Part shown: piece after piece, positions 37,360 to 44,424 of the stretch
Layout of the letters: every line of letters starts with the position of its first letter
How positions within the stretch are numbered: position 1 is the stretch's first letter
Assembly (NCBI GenBank): GCA_030615105.1
Contig: JAUWZV010000003.1
Coordinates: 1-50,783 of the forward strand
DNA: 50,783 bases
Direction: 5' to 3'
Origin: Desulfobacteraceae bacterium
GTDB taxonomy: Bacteria > Desulfobacterota > DSM-4660 > Desulfatiglandales > B25-G16
Notes under the pieces: generated by a model
Seen by the model: only the letters and a program-made list of their open reading frames with translations
What the model was told of the DNA's origin: nothing
Databases searched by the model: none
Translations under genes and position numbers: made by a program

Positions 37360-37563
37360 ATGGGTGATGAGAGGACATATAAGATTATTGGGGCAGCTAT
37401 CGAAGTTCTCAAATTATCAGGCCTTAATTTGGGATTAATCTTGAAAATGCCTATGCACTTTAATCCTAATTTTGCGCAATCAGCCAATCGGACAATGTTC
37501 AGGCATCAGGGACCCCAAAAAATGGGAACCTGGTGTACTTTCAAAAGGCCATTGTTGCTCTGA
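37360..37563 (+). pseudogene. GxxExxY protein, internally deleted
   Basis: ERTYKIIGAAIEV (N-terminal motif) is joined directly to [12 protein letters not shown] (C-terminal motif), leaving out about 70 residues that hold the nuclease-like core. After LKMPMHF the family end is lost and the frame continues into unrecognised sequence up to TGA at 37563. Bases 37564-37743 hold nothing I can name. Confidence 0.65.
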
Positions 37564-37743
37564 GCCATAACATCGGCTAAACTAAGCCTTGGAGAACCAC
37601 CCAAAAACGCAGGGTATTCAGGCATCAATGGCCAAGATAATCATCAACATAAGTCAGAATACCCTTCGATGAACTCGGTTGCCGTATACAGCTAGTGATG
37701 GGATCAATGTATGTGTATCCAGAAGCTACGGCATGCTGAAGGG

Positions 37744-37836
37744 TTGAATTTAGGAGCTAAATGCATAGGACTTATCTTGAATTTTAAGGTGCCTCTAATG
37801 CGAGATGGTATTGTCAGAATTGTGAATGAGCTGTAG
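37744..37836 (+). pseudogene. GxxExxY protein, C-terminal fragment
   Basis: LNLG, then four extra codons, then GLILNFKVPLMRDGIVRIVN and a stop at 37834-37836. This is the usual C-terminus of the family. Immediately downstream lies the 14-bp hairpin also found after the fragment at 39295-39399, so the two segments are duplicates. Confidence 0.7.
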
Positions 37837-37859
37837 GACATGGCAGGGAGCGCTTTGTC

Positions 37860-37894
37860 TTTTTGCTTTCCGGCCCCTCACCGGAAAGCAAAAA
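37860..37894. repeat. Perfect 14-bp stem hairpin after a GxxExxY end
   Basis: TTTTTGCTTTCCGG (37860-37873), a 7-base loop, then CCGGAAAGCAAAAA (37881-37894). It is symmetric and has A rather than T after the stem, so it is not a classical intrinsic terminator. Its sister copy at 39417-39523 has its loop filled by nested palindromes. Confidence 0.75.
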
Positions 37895-37906
37895 AATCAA
37901 TTCGGA

Positions 37907-37933
37907 CTCTGCGCTCTTTGCGACTTTGCGGTG
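37907..37933 (-). repeat. CCGCAAAG-type short-period repeat (inverted copy)
   Basis: CTCTGCGCTCTTTGCGACTT and onward to GCGGTG. It is the reverse-complement form of the repeat at 37125-37151 and lies 40 bases before the antitoxin start. Confidence 0.55.
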
Positions 37934-37972
37934 AATATTTAAGTCCTTAAACAATATTAGGAGGTTCTGGAT

Positions 37973-38161
37973 ATGGAAACTATCAATATCAAAGAGGAAG
38001 CACAGAATTTATTGAAAGACTTACCCGCAGATGCGACTTGGGATGATTTGATGTATAAGATATATGTTCGTCAGGCTATTGAAGCTGGTTTAGAAGACAG
38101 CAACGCAGGTCGAACAATAGACGTAAAGGAAGTTCGGGCCAAGTTTGGTTTGTTAAAATGA
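37973..38161 (+). CDS. Antitoxin of a type II toxin-antitoxin pair
   Basis: 62 residues: METINIKEEAQNLLKDLPADATWDDLMYKIYVRQAIEAG followed by an acidic, conserved-looking end (DVKEVRAKFGL). This matches the small antitoxins that precede ParE-like toxins in many environmental bacteria. GGAGG at 37960-37964 sits eight bases before ATG. The stop overlaps the toxin ATG (ATGA at 38158), the usual coupling for such modules. It should bind and neutralise the toxin and repress its own promoter, which is known of the family and not shown here. Confidence 0.82.
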   Translation: METINIKEEAQNLLKDLPADATWDDLMYKIYVRQAIEAGLEDSNAGRTIDVKEVRAKFGLLK

Positions 38162-38448
38162 GAGTACATTGGACAGAAAACGCCATAAATCATCTTTTGG
38201 GCATTTATGAATATATTTCACAAAATTCACCTTATTATGCTGAAAGAATGGTGGATAGATTAACGAGACGGTCTGAACAAATAGCTAACTTTCCAATGTC
38301 GGGACGAAAAGTACCAGAATATCCTGTTGAAAATATTCGAGAGCTGATAGAGAAACCATATCGGATTGTATATCGAATAAAGAAGGATCAGATAGATGTT
38401 TTGGCAATAGTGCATAGCGCACAGGTGCTGAGTTTAGATTTTGAGTAG
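38158..38448 (+). CDS. RelE/ParE-family toxin
   Basis: 96 residues. VHWTENAINHLLGIYEYISQ, then RLTRRSEQIANFPMSGRKVPEY and IRELIEKPYRIVYRI, then VLAIVHSAQ are the classic segments of ParE-type toxins, with the last strand ending in the conserved H.A/R region. It overlaps the antitoxin by four bases. Depending on subgroup such toxins poison gyrase or cleave mRNA on the ribosome. Chromosomal accessory modules like this commonly lie beside mobile DNA, as here. Confidence 0.87.
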   Translation: MRVHWTENAINHLLGIYEYISQNSPYYAERMVDRLTRRSEQIANFPMSGRKVPEYPVENIRELIEKPYRIVYRIKKDQIDVLAIVHSAQVLSLDFE

Positions 38449-38470
38449 GGAGAATAGAAAAAGAGTAATA

Positions 38471-38501
38471 GTTCACTGCAGAGGCACAGAGCACACAGAG
38501 G
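38471..38501 (+). repeat. CAGAGGCACAGAG-type short-period repeat
   Basis: GTTCACTGCAGAGGCACAGA then GCACACAGAG: a ~9-10 base unit (CACAGAG) repeated. It lies downstream of the toxin gene in a 165-base gap with no gene. Confidence 0.5.
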
Positions 38502-38900
38502 GACTATATCTTTTACCTGGTTGGGAGACGACAGTCAGGTAAAAACACCAGCCTTCGGCAAAGTAATTGGCTCTAAATATAGTCTGCGGTGATATTATAT
38601 AAACATTGTAGCAATGAACATAAACAAGCTAACAGGTCAAATAATCGGCGCTGCTATTGAGGTGCACAAAGCACTCGGACCAGGCCTATTGGAATCAGCT
38701 TATGAGGAGTGCTTGTGTTATGAATTCGGTTTGAGAAGATTTAGGTATGATCGACAAAAACCTCTTCCTGTTGAATATAAAGGAGTTAAGCTCGATTGCG
38801 GATATCGTCTTGATGTTGTTGTTGAAAAAACAGTAGTTTTGGAATTGAAATCATGCGAGAAGATTGAGCCGATTTACCCAGTTAAATAGGCTGAGGTCCA

Positions 38901-39223
38901 ATGCATTATATTTATGTATTGCAAAGTGAGAGGGATATGAGATTCTATATAGGCTATAGCAAAGATCTCAAGCTAAGACCTGCCCAGTTAAATAATGCCT
39001 TGCATTAAAATGATAAATTTCAAAAATTATCATTTTATTTAACCGGGTAAAAGCAGCACAATAAAGGTCTTGTGCGATCAACGAGGGATCGTAAACCTTT
39101 CAAGCTAGTCTATTATGAGGGATGCCTTGACCAAAGGGATGCAACAAAGCGAGAGAAGTACCTGAAATCTTATCATGGAAGGATGTTCCTGCAGAACAGG
39201 GTCAAATCTTATTTAACCGGGTG
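38901..39223 (+). pseudogene. GIY-YIG nuclease gene interrupted by a palindrome
   Basis: ATG 38901 reads HYIYVLQSERDMRFYIGYSK DLKLR, the GIY-YIG motif of the small UvrC-N/YhbQ-like family. A ~70-base palindromic unit (38979-39047) then introduces TAA at 39006-39008. The same frame resumes at 39054 with QHNKGLVRSTRDRKPFKLVY, then CLDQRDATKREKYLKSYHGR, then the end RVKSYLTG and TGA at 39221-39223. Without the insert it would be a normal protein of about 83 residues. The last codons TAT TTA ACC GGG are the right palindrome arm. Such proteins cut DNA; the role of this subgroup is not established. Confidence 0.8.
38979..39047 (+). repeat. Palindromic repeat inserted in the GIY-YIG gene
   Basis: CCTGCCCAGTTAAAT (38979-38993) and ATTTAACCGGG (ending 39047) form the outer arms. 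The inside holds a second perfect hairpin with 10-bp stem AAAATGATAA (39007-39016) and TTATCATTTT (39027-39036). It interrupts the nuclease gene but leaves the frame phase unchanged on both sides. Confidence 0.85.
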
Positions 39224-39243
39224 AATAAGGCCCAACTTTTGCT

Positions 39244-39294
39244 TGCCCAGTTAAATTTTCCCTTTGGGAAACGGCTTTGCCGATTTAACCGGGG
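39244..39294 (+). repeat. Palindromic repeat with two small hairpins inside
   Basis: TTGCCCAGTTAAAT and GATTTAACCGGGG form the outer arms; between them lie TTTCCC-TTT-GGGAAA and CGGC-TTT-GCCG. The right arm ends exactly where the GxxExxY C-terminus resumes (39295). Confidence 0.85.
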
Positions 39295-39416
39295 ACATAT
39301 ATCAAATTATCAGGCCTTAATTTGGGATTGCTTCTAAATTTTAATGTGCCAGTAATGCGGGATGGCATAGTCCGAGTTGTAAACGAATTAAAGGAGTAGC
39401 CCCGCAGGGCTAGGCC

Positions 39417-39523
39417 TTTTTGCTTTTCGCCCTCCCTGCCCTGTGGAATGTTTACCCCGTTGAATCTGTAAGCTATTCAACTGGGGCGAAGCCTATTCCT
39501 CTGGGGTCAGCGGAAAGCAAAAA
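39417..39523. repeat. Triple-nested palindrome
   Basis: Outermost arms TTTTTGCTTTTCGC (39417-39430) and GCGGAAAGCAAAAA (39510-39523) are the same hairpin as at 37860-37894. Its loop is filled by CCTGCCCTGTGGAAT (39435-39449) to ATTCCTCTGGGG (39495-39506). That in turn encloses a complete unit CCCCGTTGAAT to ATTCAACTGGGG (39455-39486). Each level is a separate palindrome, showing successive insertions. Confidence 0.8.
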
Positions 39524-39533
39524 ATAACTAAAC

Positions 39534-39562
39534 CTTAGCGCTCTTCGCGCCTTTGCGGTGGC
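39534..39562 (-). repeat. CCGCAAAG-type short-period repeat (inverted copy)
   Basis: CTTAGCGCTCTTCGCGCCTT followed by TGCGGTGGC. It is the sister of 37907-37933 and lies 24 bases before the wecB start. It is part of the duplicated segment (GxxExxY end, hairpin, this repeat). Confidence 0.6.
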
Positions 39563-39585
39563 TGACTAAGAAAAATTAGTTACCA

Positions 39586-40698
39586 ATGATGAAAATTAAG
39601 GTTCTCTCTGTTTTTGGTACGCGTCCCGAAGCCCTTAAAATGGCGCCTGTAATCCAGAAGCTGAAGGCTCAAAGCTCTAAGTTCAAGGGTGTTCTTTGCG
39701 TTACTGCTCAACATCGGGAAATGTTGGATCAGGTGCTTAATTTGTTTGATATTACCCCAGATTATGACCTGGATTTGATGACATCAGATCAGTCACCCTC
39801 AAATGTTGCTTCGAGGGTTTTCGAGAAGATGGAGGGGGTAATCGCAAAGGAAAAACCGGCGTGGGTTTTGGTGCAAGGAGACACAACAACTGTTATGGCC
39901 ACAAGTCTGGTTGCCTATCATAACGGGGTGAAGGTGGGTCACATAGAAGCAGGACTTCGATCTGGTGATAAGTTTCAGCCCTTTCCAGAAGAGATTAATC
40001 GTAGGGTAGTTGGAGCAGTAGCTGATTTACACTTTGCACCTACAGATAGAGCTCGTGAGAATTTATTAAAGGAAAATGTTCCTGCTGATAATATTGTTGT
40101 TACCGGAAATACAGTAATTGATGCCCTTCATTGGGTGGCAGAACAACCCTTTGATATTGAGAAGAGCCCATTAAAGGATATCTCTTGGCAGAAACGAATA
40201 ATTTTGGTTACAGCTCACCGGAGGGAGAACCTTGGGAAGCCTATTCATGAGATATATAATGCTTTGAGAAAAATTGCCAATAGTTTTGACTCTGTGCATT
40301 TGGTCTACCCAGTTCATTTGAACCCTCATATCCATGGCCCAGTGTATGAGTTGCTTGATGGTGTGGATAATATTACGTTATTGTCTCCCCTTCATTATCA
40401 GTCCCTTGTGCATTTAATCAGCCGATCATATTTAGTTTTGACGGATTCGGGCGGTATTCAGGAAGAAGCTCCCAGTTTTGGTAAACCAGTATTGGTTTTG
40501 AGGAACACAACTGAACGTCCGGAAGGGATTGAAGCAGGAATAGCGAAGCTGGTTGGTACCAACCGACAACGAATCGTGGAAGAAACAGAACGATTATTGG
40601 ATGACAGTGAGACCTATCAATCAATGGCCCGTTCTGGTAATCCTTACGGGGACGGACATGCCGCCGAAAGGATTGTTTGTGCCCTTTTGGATAAATAG
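39586..40698 (+). CDS. wecB: UDP-N-acetylglucosamine 2-epimerase (non-hydrolysing)
   Basis: 370 residues, the usual length. VLSVFGTRPEALKMAPVI, VQGDTTTVMA, VGHIEAGLRSGDKFQPFPEE, VTAHRRENLGKPI, LVLTDSGGIQEEAPSFGKPV and RNTTERPEG are all standard WecB segments, with the catalytic Asp, Glu and His residues present. It interconverts UDP-GlcNAc and UDP-ManNAc in the cytoplasm. ATG 39586 and ATG 39589 are both possible. A 3' fragment of a second copy lies at 43696-44424; the two are nearly identical over their C-terminal coding ~170 bases and more diverged before that. It is followed 12 bases later by the GNAT gene. Confidence 0.95.
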   Translation: MMKIKVLSVFGTRPEALKMAPVIQKLKAQSSKFKGVLCVTAQHREMLDQVLNLFDITPDYDLDLMTSDQSPSNVASRVFEKMEGVIAKEKPAWVLVQGDTTTVMATSLVAYHNGVKVGHIEAGLRSGDKFQPFPEEINRRVVGAVADLHFAPTDRARENLLKENVPADNIVVTGNTVIDALHWVAEQPFDIEKSPLKDISWQKRIILVTAHRRENLGKPIHEIYNALRKIANSFDSVHLVYPVHLNPHIHGPVYELLDGVDNITLLSPLHYQSLVHLISRSYLVLTDSGGIQEEAPSFGKPVLVLRNTTERPEGIEAGIAKLVGTNRQRIVEETERLLDDSETYQSMARSGNPYGDGHAAERIVCALLDK

Positions 40699-40710
40699 GA
40701 GTTTGAGATC

Positions 40711-41790
40711 ATGAGCGAATTAAAATACTACGAGATGAAGCGAACCGAGCACGACTTGAAACTCTTTCACCAATTTCTAATTGTGAATGGATGGCAGCGA
40801 GACTATGAATTAATAAAATGGCAATATTATAACCGTCCTATGCAACAGATTTATCGCATTTTTGCTATAGATAATACGGATAATAATAGTGAGGAAAAGA
40901 TCGTAGCTGGTTACGGTGTTGTGCCGGAGTATTTCAAAGTTGGGAACAATACTGGCGTTGCGGTGGTTTCCGTTGATACATTAACTTCTACCGCTTATCG
41001 ACGACGTGGGCTATATTCGAAAATGGCATCCTTGGTTTATCACCGTTGCGAAAATGAAGGCGTTGTTTTAGCTTATGGATTTCCGAATCAGAACTCAGCA
41101 CCTGCTCGTTTTAATCGTTTAGGTTGGTTCTCTTTTGGTCAGACGCCAATTCTCTCCAAACCTCTTAGAATGAGTTGTTTTTTCCGGTTAATGAAAGCTC
41201 CGACTCGTATGGTATCAATGTTATCAAGATTCAAAGCTTGCCGTTTATCGCTACCGGAACTGGGTGCTTCGCAAGAGATTAAGTCCGTCAATAATTTTAA
41301 TGACAAGCAGTTTGATGAACTATGGCACCGTTTTTCAAGTACTATTCCCCTGGCCATTCATAGAAATAGAGCATACTTGAACTGGCGGTTGATAGCTAAA
41401 CCTGGCTCAAATTATCGAACGCTGTCATTTATTGAAAAAGGGGAAATCAGGGGATTCGTGGCCTACTGTGTGTTGGAGAAAAGGGGTGGAAAAACCGGGT
41501 ACATTTTAGAGCTTATTTATGAGCCTAATGAGCATTATATTGGGGAGGCTCTGTTAGATCATGCTATAAATAAAATATTTTTGGCCGGTGGTGAATATGT
41601 CAATGCATTGAACCTTTCACACTCGCCGAACCATGCGGCTTTTAAGAAAAAAGGGTTTTATTATGTGCCGAAGATAATACGAACCGGAGAGTGCCACTTC
41701 GGAACAAGAAAATTTAAGGCAGCAGGAGAAATTGAAGTATATAAGCTGAGTAACTGGTACATTAGCTATTGTGATTCCGACACTGAATGA
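40711..41790 (+). CDS. GNAT-type acyltransferase
   Basis: 359 residues, with AGGAG just upstream (40697-40701) and ATG 40711. The N-terminal half has a GNAT core: VAGYGVVPEYFKV, VVSVDTLTSTAYRRRGLYSK with the RRRG.. acetyl-CoA pyrophosphate loop, and GVVLAYGFPNQNSAPARFNR. The C-terminal half looks like a second acyltransferase-like fold (FVAYCVLEKRGGKTGYILEL, LNLSHSPNHAAFKKKGFYY). The likely role is N- or O-acylation of a sugar on the nucleotide or lipid carrier. The enzyme is not a known single-substrate family and the acyl group is unknown. Confidence 0.83.
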   Translation: MSELKYYEMKRTEHDLKLFHQFLIVNGWQRDYELIKWQYYNRPMQQIYRIFAIDNTDNNSEEKIVAGYGVVPEYFKVGNNTGVAVVSVDTLTSTAYRRRGLYSKMASLVYHRCENEGVVLAYGFPNQNSAPARFNRLGWFSFGQTPILSKPLRMSCFFRLMKAPTRMVSMLSRFKACRLSLPELGASQEIKSVNNFNDKQFDELWHRFSSTIPLAIHRNRAYLNWRLIAKPGSNYRTLSFIEKGEIRGFVAYCVLEKRGGKTGYILELIYEPNEHYIGEALLDHAINKIFLAGGEYVNALNLSHSPNHAAFKKKGFYYVPKIIRTGECHFGTRKFKAAGEIEVYKLSNWYISYCDSDTE

Positions 41791-41811
41791 AAAAGGACCC
41801 CTTTAATAAAG

Positions 41812-42699
41812 ATGGTTATCAACGGGAATTTAGCTAAAATGACCTTAGTAAACAAGTTCTTAAATTGGACAATAAGAGCATCAACCAGTAGTATTTTATG
41901 TCCCATATATGTGTTTAAAAGGATGGCATTCTCCGAAAAGTCAATACCCATATTATATTATCACAGAGTAAGCCCGCACGCTGTTGAATCAGTTAACCCT
42001 GAATTCTTTGAACAGCAGATACGTTGGCTTAAAAAAGAGAATTATCGATTTATTTCCCTTAAGGAATACTTTAGTGAAAAAGATGAAAATTACTTTTGGA
42101 AACAGAATAATGTATTGCTCACATTCGATGAGGGTTATGAAGACAACTATTTATATGCTTATCCTGTTTTAAAGCGTTATAAAGCAACATGCACGATATT
42201 CCTTGCCACTTATTATGTGGATAATGAATGTATAATGCCATGGCATGAGTTTCAGCCGAGTGCCAACGAATATTTTCGGATGCTTTCTTGGGATCAGATA
42301 AAAGAAATGAGCGAATTTGGCATAGAGTTTGGATCACATACTGTAAACCACCCAGACCTGACATCCCTTGACGATGCTGAGTTAAGAGAAGAGCTTTGGA
42401 AATCCCGTAAAACAATCAAAACCCATATCGGAAAGAGTGTTAATTTTCTATGTTATCCCTTTGGGTGGTATAGCAAGAGAGTTATAGACGTAGCTAAAGA
42501 GGTAGGATACAAGGGAGCATGTTCCAGTATCTATGGCCTAAATAGAAGGGATGTTCCTTCTTTCGAACTTAGAAGGATATATATTGGGACTAAAATCCAG
42601 ACACTTTTTGACTTTTATAAAAGAGTAATTGGTGCATACGATATTCCCATTTATATTTATCAGAAGTTGTTCACACGTGAAATTCCCCGTTTAGAATAA
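41812..42699 (+). CDS. Polysaccharide deacetylase (NodB-like)
   Basis: 295 residues. ILYYHRVSPHAV, then the first motif LLTFDEGYEDNY, the zinc motif FGSHTVNHPDLTSL and the third motif FLCYPFGWYSKRVI follow the carbohydrate-esterase-4 order. The normally second Asp of TFDDG is Glu here (TFDEG), which may alter metal binding or specificity. A weak hydrophobic stretch precedes residue 30, without a clear signal peptide. It would remove acetyl groups from a precursor or from the polymer. The heparinase-like gene follows 26 bases downstream. Confidence 0.88.
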   Translation: MVINGNLAKMTLVNKFLNWTIRASTSSILCPIYVFKRMAFSEKSIPILYYHRVSPHAVESVNPEFFEQQIRWLKKENYRFISLKEYFSEKDENYFWKQNNVLLTFDEGYEDNYLYAYPVLKRYKATCTIFLATYYVDNECIMPWHEFQPSANEYFRMLSWDQIKEMSEFGIEFGSHTVNHPDLTSLDDAELREELWKSRKTIKTHIGKSVNFLCYPFGWYSKRVIDVAKEVGYKGACSSIYGLNRRDVPSFELRRIYIGTKIQTLFDFYKRVIGAYDIPIYIYQKLFTREIPRLE

Positions 42700-42725
42700 T
42701 CAACGATGACCCGATTGACGGAAAA

Positions 42726-43712
42726 TTGAAAGTGAAATTGCTTCCGCGATACTGGCATACCACTCGTTATCTCCGGACCGGTCAGATTTGTTACCAGATC
42801 TATCGTCGGCTTTTATCGCCTCGAATGGTCACTACAGTTGACGCAATTCCTTCTTTTAAAAAAATTGATCTGATATCCTGGCCTGAAAGTCAGAAAAGCT
42901 ATCTAGGTGGAGGGAAATTCTGTTTTCTCAACGCGGAATTTGACCTTGGACGGCCTGTTGACTGGGCGGCTTCAGGTGCTTCGCGACTCTGGAAATATAA
43001 TCTCCATTATTTTGATTTTCTTCATCAATCCGGTATGGATTGGCCATCCGGCCTAGAATTGATACGAAGCTGGATTCAAGGCAATTCCATAAGCAGGACA
43101 AACGTGGGCTGGGAACCCTATCCCCTCTCCTTGCGCTTGGTAAACTGGATCAAATTTTTCGCGTGCCGGTCTGATCCGCCTGAGGATTTTTTGAATAGCC
43201 TGATGTTGCAGGCTGCTTACCTCAAACGCAGAGTGGAATATCACATTCTTGGGAATCATCTGTGGGCCAATGGTAAGGCGCTCTGGTTTGCCGGTACATA
43301 TCTGGAGCTCGGGGATATTGCAGGCCTGGGGCGTGAGATCATTCTGAAGGAGATGAAAGAGCAGTTCCTTCCTGATGGCGGTCATTTCGAACTTTCACCC
43401 ATGTATCATTCTATTGTCCTTGAGGATCTTCTGGATTTAATAAATCTATTATACCAATCAGGAAAATCTGATGAAAGGGAAGATCTGGAAGTGTTGCGCA
43501 AACAGGCGCGCAGTTCCCTGTCATGGCTTGGCAGGTTGGTTGATGAGGAAGGGAACATTCCTTTGCTGAATGATTCTGTATATGGAGTAGCTTCATCATA
43601 TAGGAAACTTAAATCTTATGCGGAGAAAATGGACATATTTCCTGATGGTAAGAATATTTACTTAGAGTCATTTGGTAACTGGACAGGTTATAACCTTTCT
43701 GGAGGAGATTAA
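42726..43712 (+). pseudogene. Heparinase II/III-like protein, 3' end replaced
   Basis: 328 residues from TTG 42726. The protein has the N-terminal (alpha/alpha) toroid of heparinase II/III and alginate-lyase-like proteins: LWKYNLHYFDFL, GWEPYPLSLRLVNWIKF, GNHLWANGKALWFAG, DGGHFELSPMYHSIVLEDL and LPLLNDSVYG-like segments. The usual total length is about 550-650 residues with a C-terminal beta-sandwich; here the frame dies at 43712 immediately after entering wecB-like sequence. A deletion joined the two genes. Homologues degrade or rearrange uronate-containing glycans or are maintained as EPS-locus genes of unclear role. Confidence 0.78.
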
Positions 43713-44424
43713 TCGTAGAGTGGTCGGGGTGACTGCTGATTTGCATTTTGCTCCAACAAAAGGAGCTCGTGAGAATTTATTAAGGGAAAATGTACAGGAC
43801 GATCATATTGTTGTTACTGGCAATACAATAATTGATGCTCTTCATTGGGTGGTTAGACAGCCCTTCGATCTTGAAAAAGGCCCATTGAAGGATATCCCCT
43901 GGGAGAAACGAATAGTCTTAGTTACTGCTCATCGTAGGGAAAACTTCGGGAAACCCATTCGTGAAATATGTGTTGCCTTAAGGAAAGTTGCTGAGACTTT
44001 TAAGGATGTACATTTGGTTTATCCTGTTCACCTGAACCCCCATATTCATGCTCCTGTATATGAGTTGTTTGATAGTGTAGATAATATTACGTTATTACCT
44101 CCACTTGATTATCAAACTCTTATATATTTAATGAGCCGATCATATTTGGTTCTGACCGATTCGGGCGGCATTCAGGAAGAAGCTCCCAGTTTTGGTAAAC
44201 CGGTGTTGGTTTTGAGGAACACAACTGAACGTCCGGAAGGGATTGAAGCGGGAATAGCGAAGCTGGTTGGTACCAACCAACAGCGAATTGTGGAAGAAAC
44301 AGAGAGTTTACTGAATGATAGTGAGATCTATGAATCGATGGCCTGCATTGTTAATCCTTACGGAGATGGGCATGCAGCGGAAAGGATAGCAGGTGCCCTG
44401 CTAAATTTTGAGGGAAGTAATTGA
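43696..44424 (+). pseudogene. Second wecB copy, N-terminal third missing
   Basis: From LEEINRRVVG onward the sequence follows WecB (TADLHFAPTKGARENLLREN, VTAHRRENFGKPI, LVLTDSGGIQEEAPSFGKPV, NPYGDGHAAERIAGALL). The first ~130 residues, with the nucleotide-binding GTRPE loop, the GDTTT Asp and the HIEAG Glu, are gone. A frame starts at 43672 inside the heparinase gene but has no plausible ribosome site. The stop overlaps the TTG start of the SDR gene (TTGA), so an intact wecB once stood upstream of it. The product cannot be an active epimerase. Confidence 0.85.

Larger units (their letters stand above)
38876..39223 (+). mobile_element. Candidate GIY-YIG element bounded by palindrome arms
   Basis: The left boundary is ACCCAGTTAAATAGG (38876-38890), the right boundary is TTATTTAACCGGGTGA (39208-39223), and between them is a GIY-YIG nuclease gene. 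The arms are the same as in the short palindromes of the window, and the whole lies inside the GxxExxY gene. I infer that this is a larger member of the palindrome family. It is followed by another short palindrome (39244-39294). Confidence 0.55.
38614..39399 (+). pseudogene. GxxExxY protein split by an insertion
   Basis: The N-terminal 88 residues (MNINKLTGQIIGAAIEVHKALGPG, ESAYEECLCYE, KLDCGYRLDVVVEKTVVLELKS, KIEPIY) are intact up to about 38875. The frame then enters a palindrome arm and stops at 38887-38889. The C-terminus resumes exactly after a GGGG at 39294: [21 protein letters not shown], then [13 protein letters not shown] and stop at 39397-39399. About six codons of the original junction (normally reading HEAQLL) are missing or replaced. 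Members are small PD-(D/E)XK-type proteins of unknown role, often found in sugar loci. Confidence 0.82.

Noticed and set aside
37860..37894. Strong hairpin as an intrinsic terminator
   Set aside because: The stem is followed by A residues rather than a T run on either strand, and a sister copy shows it behaves as a repeat.
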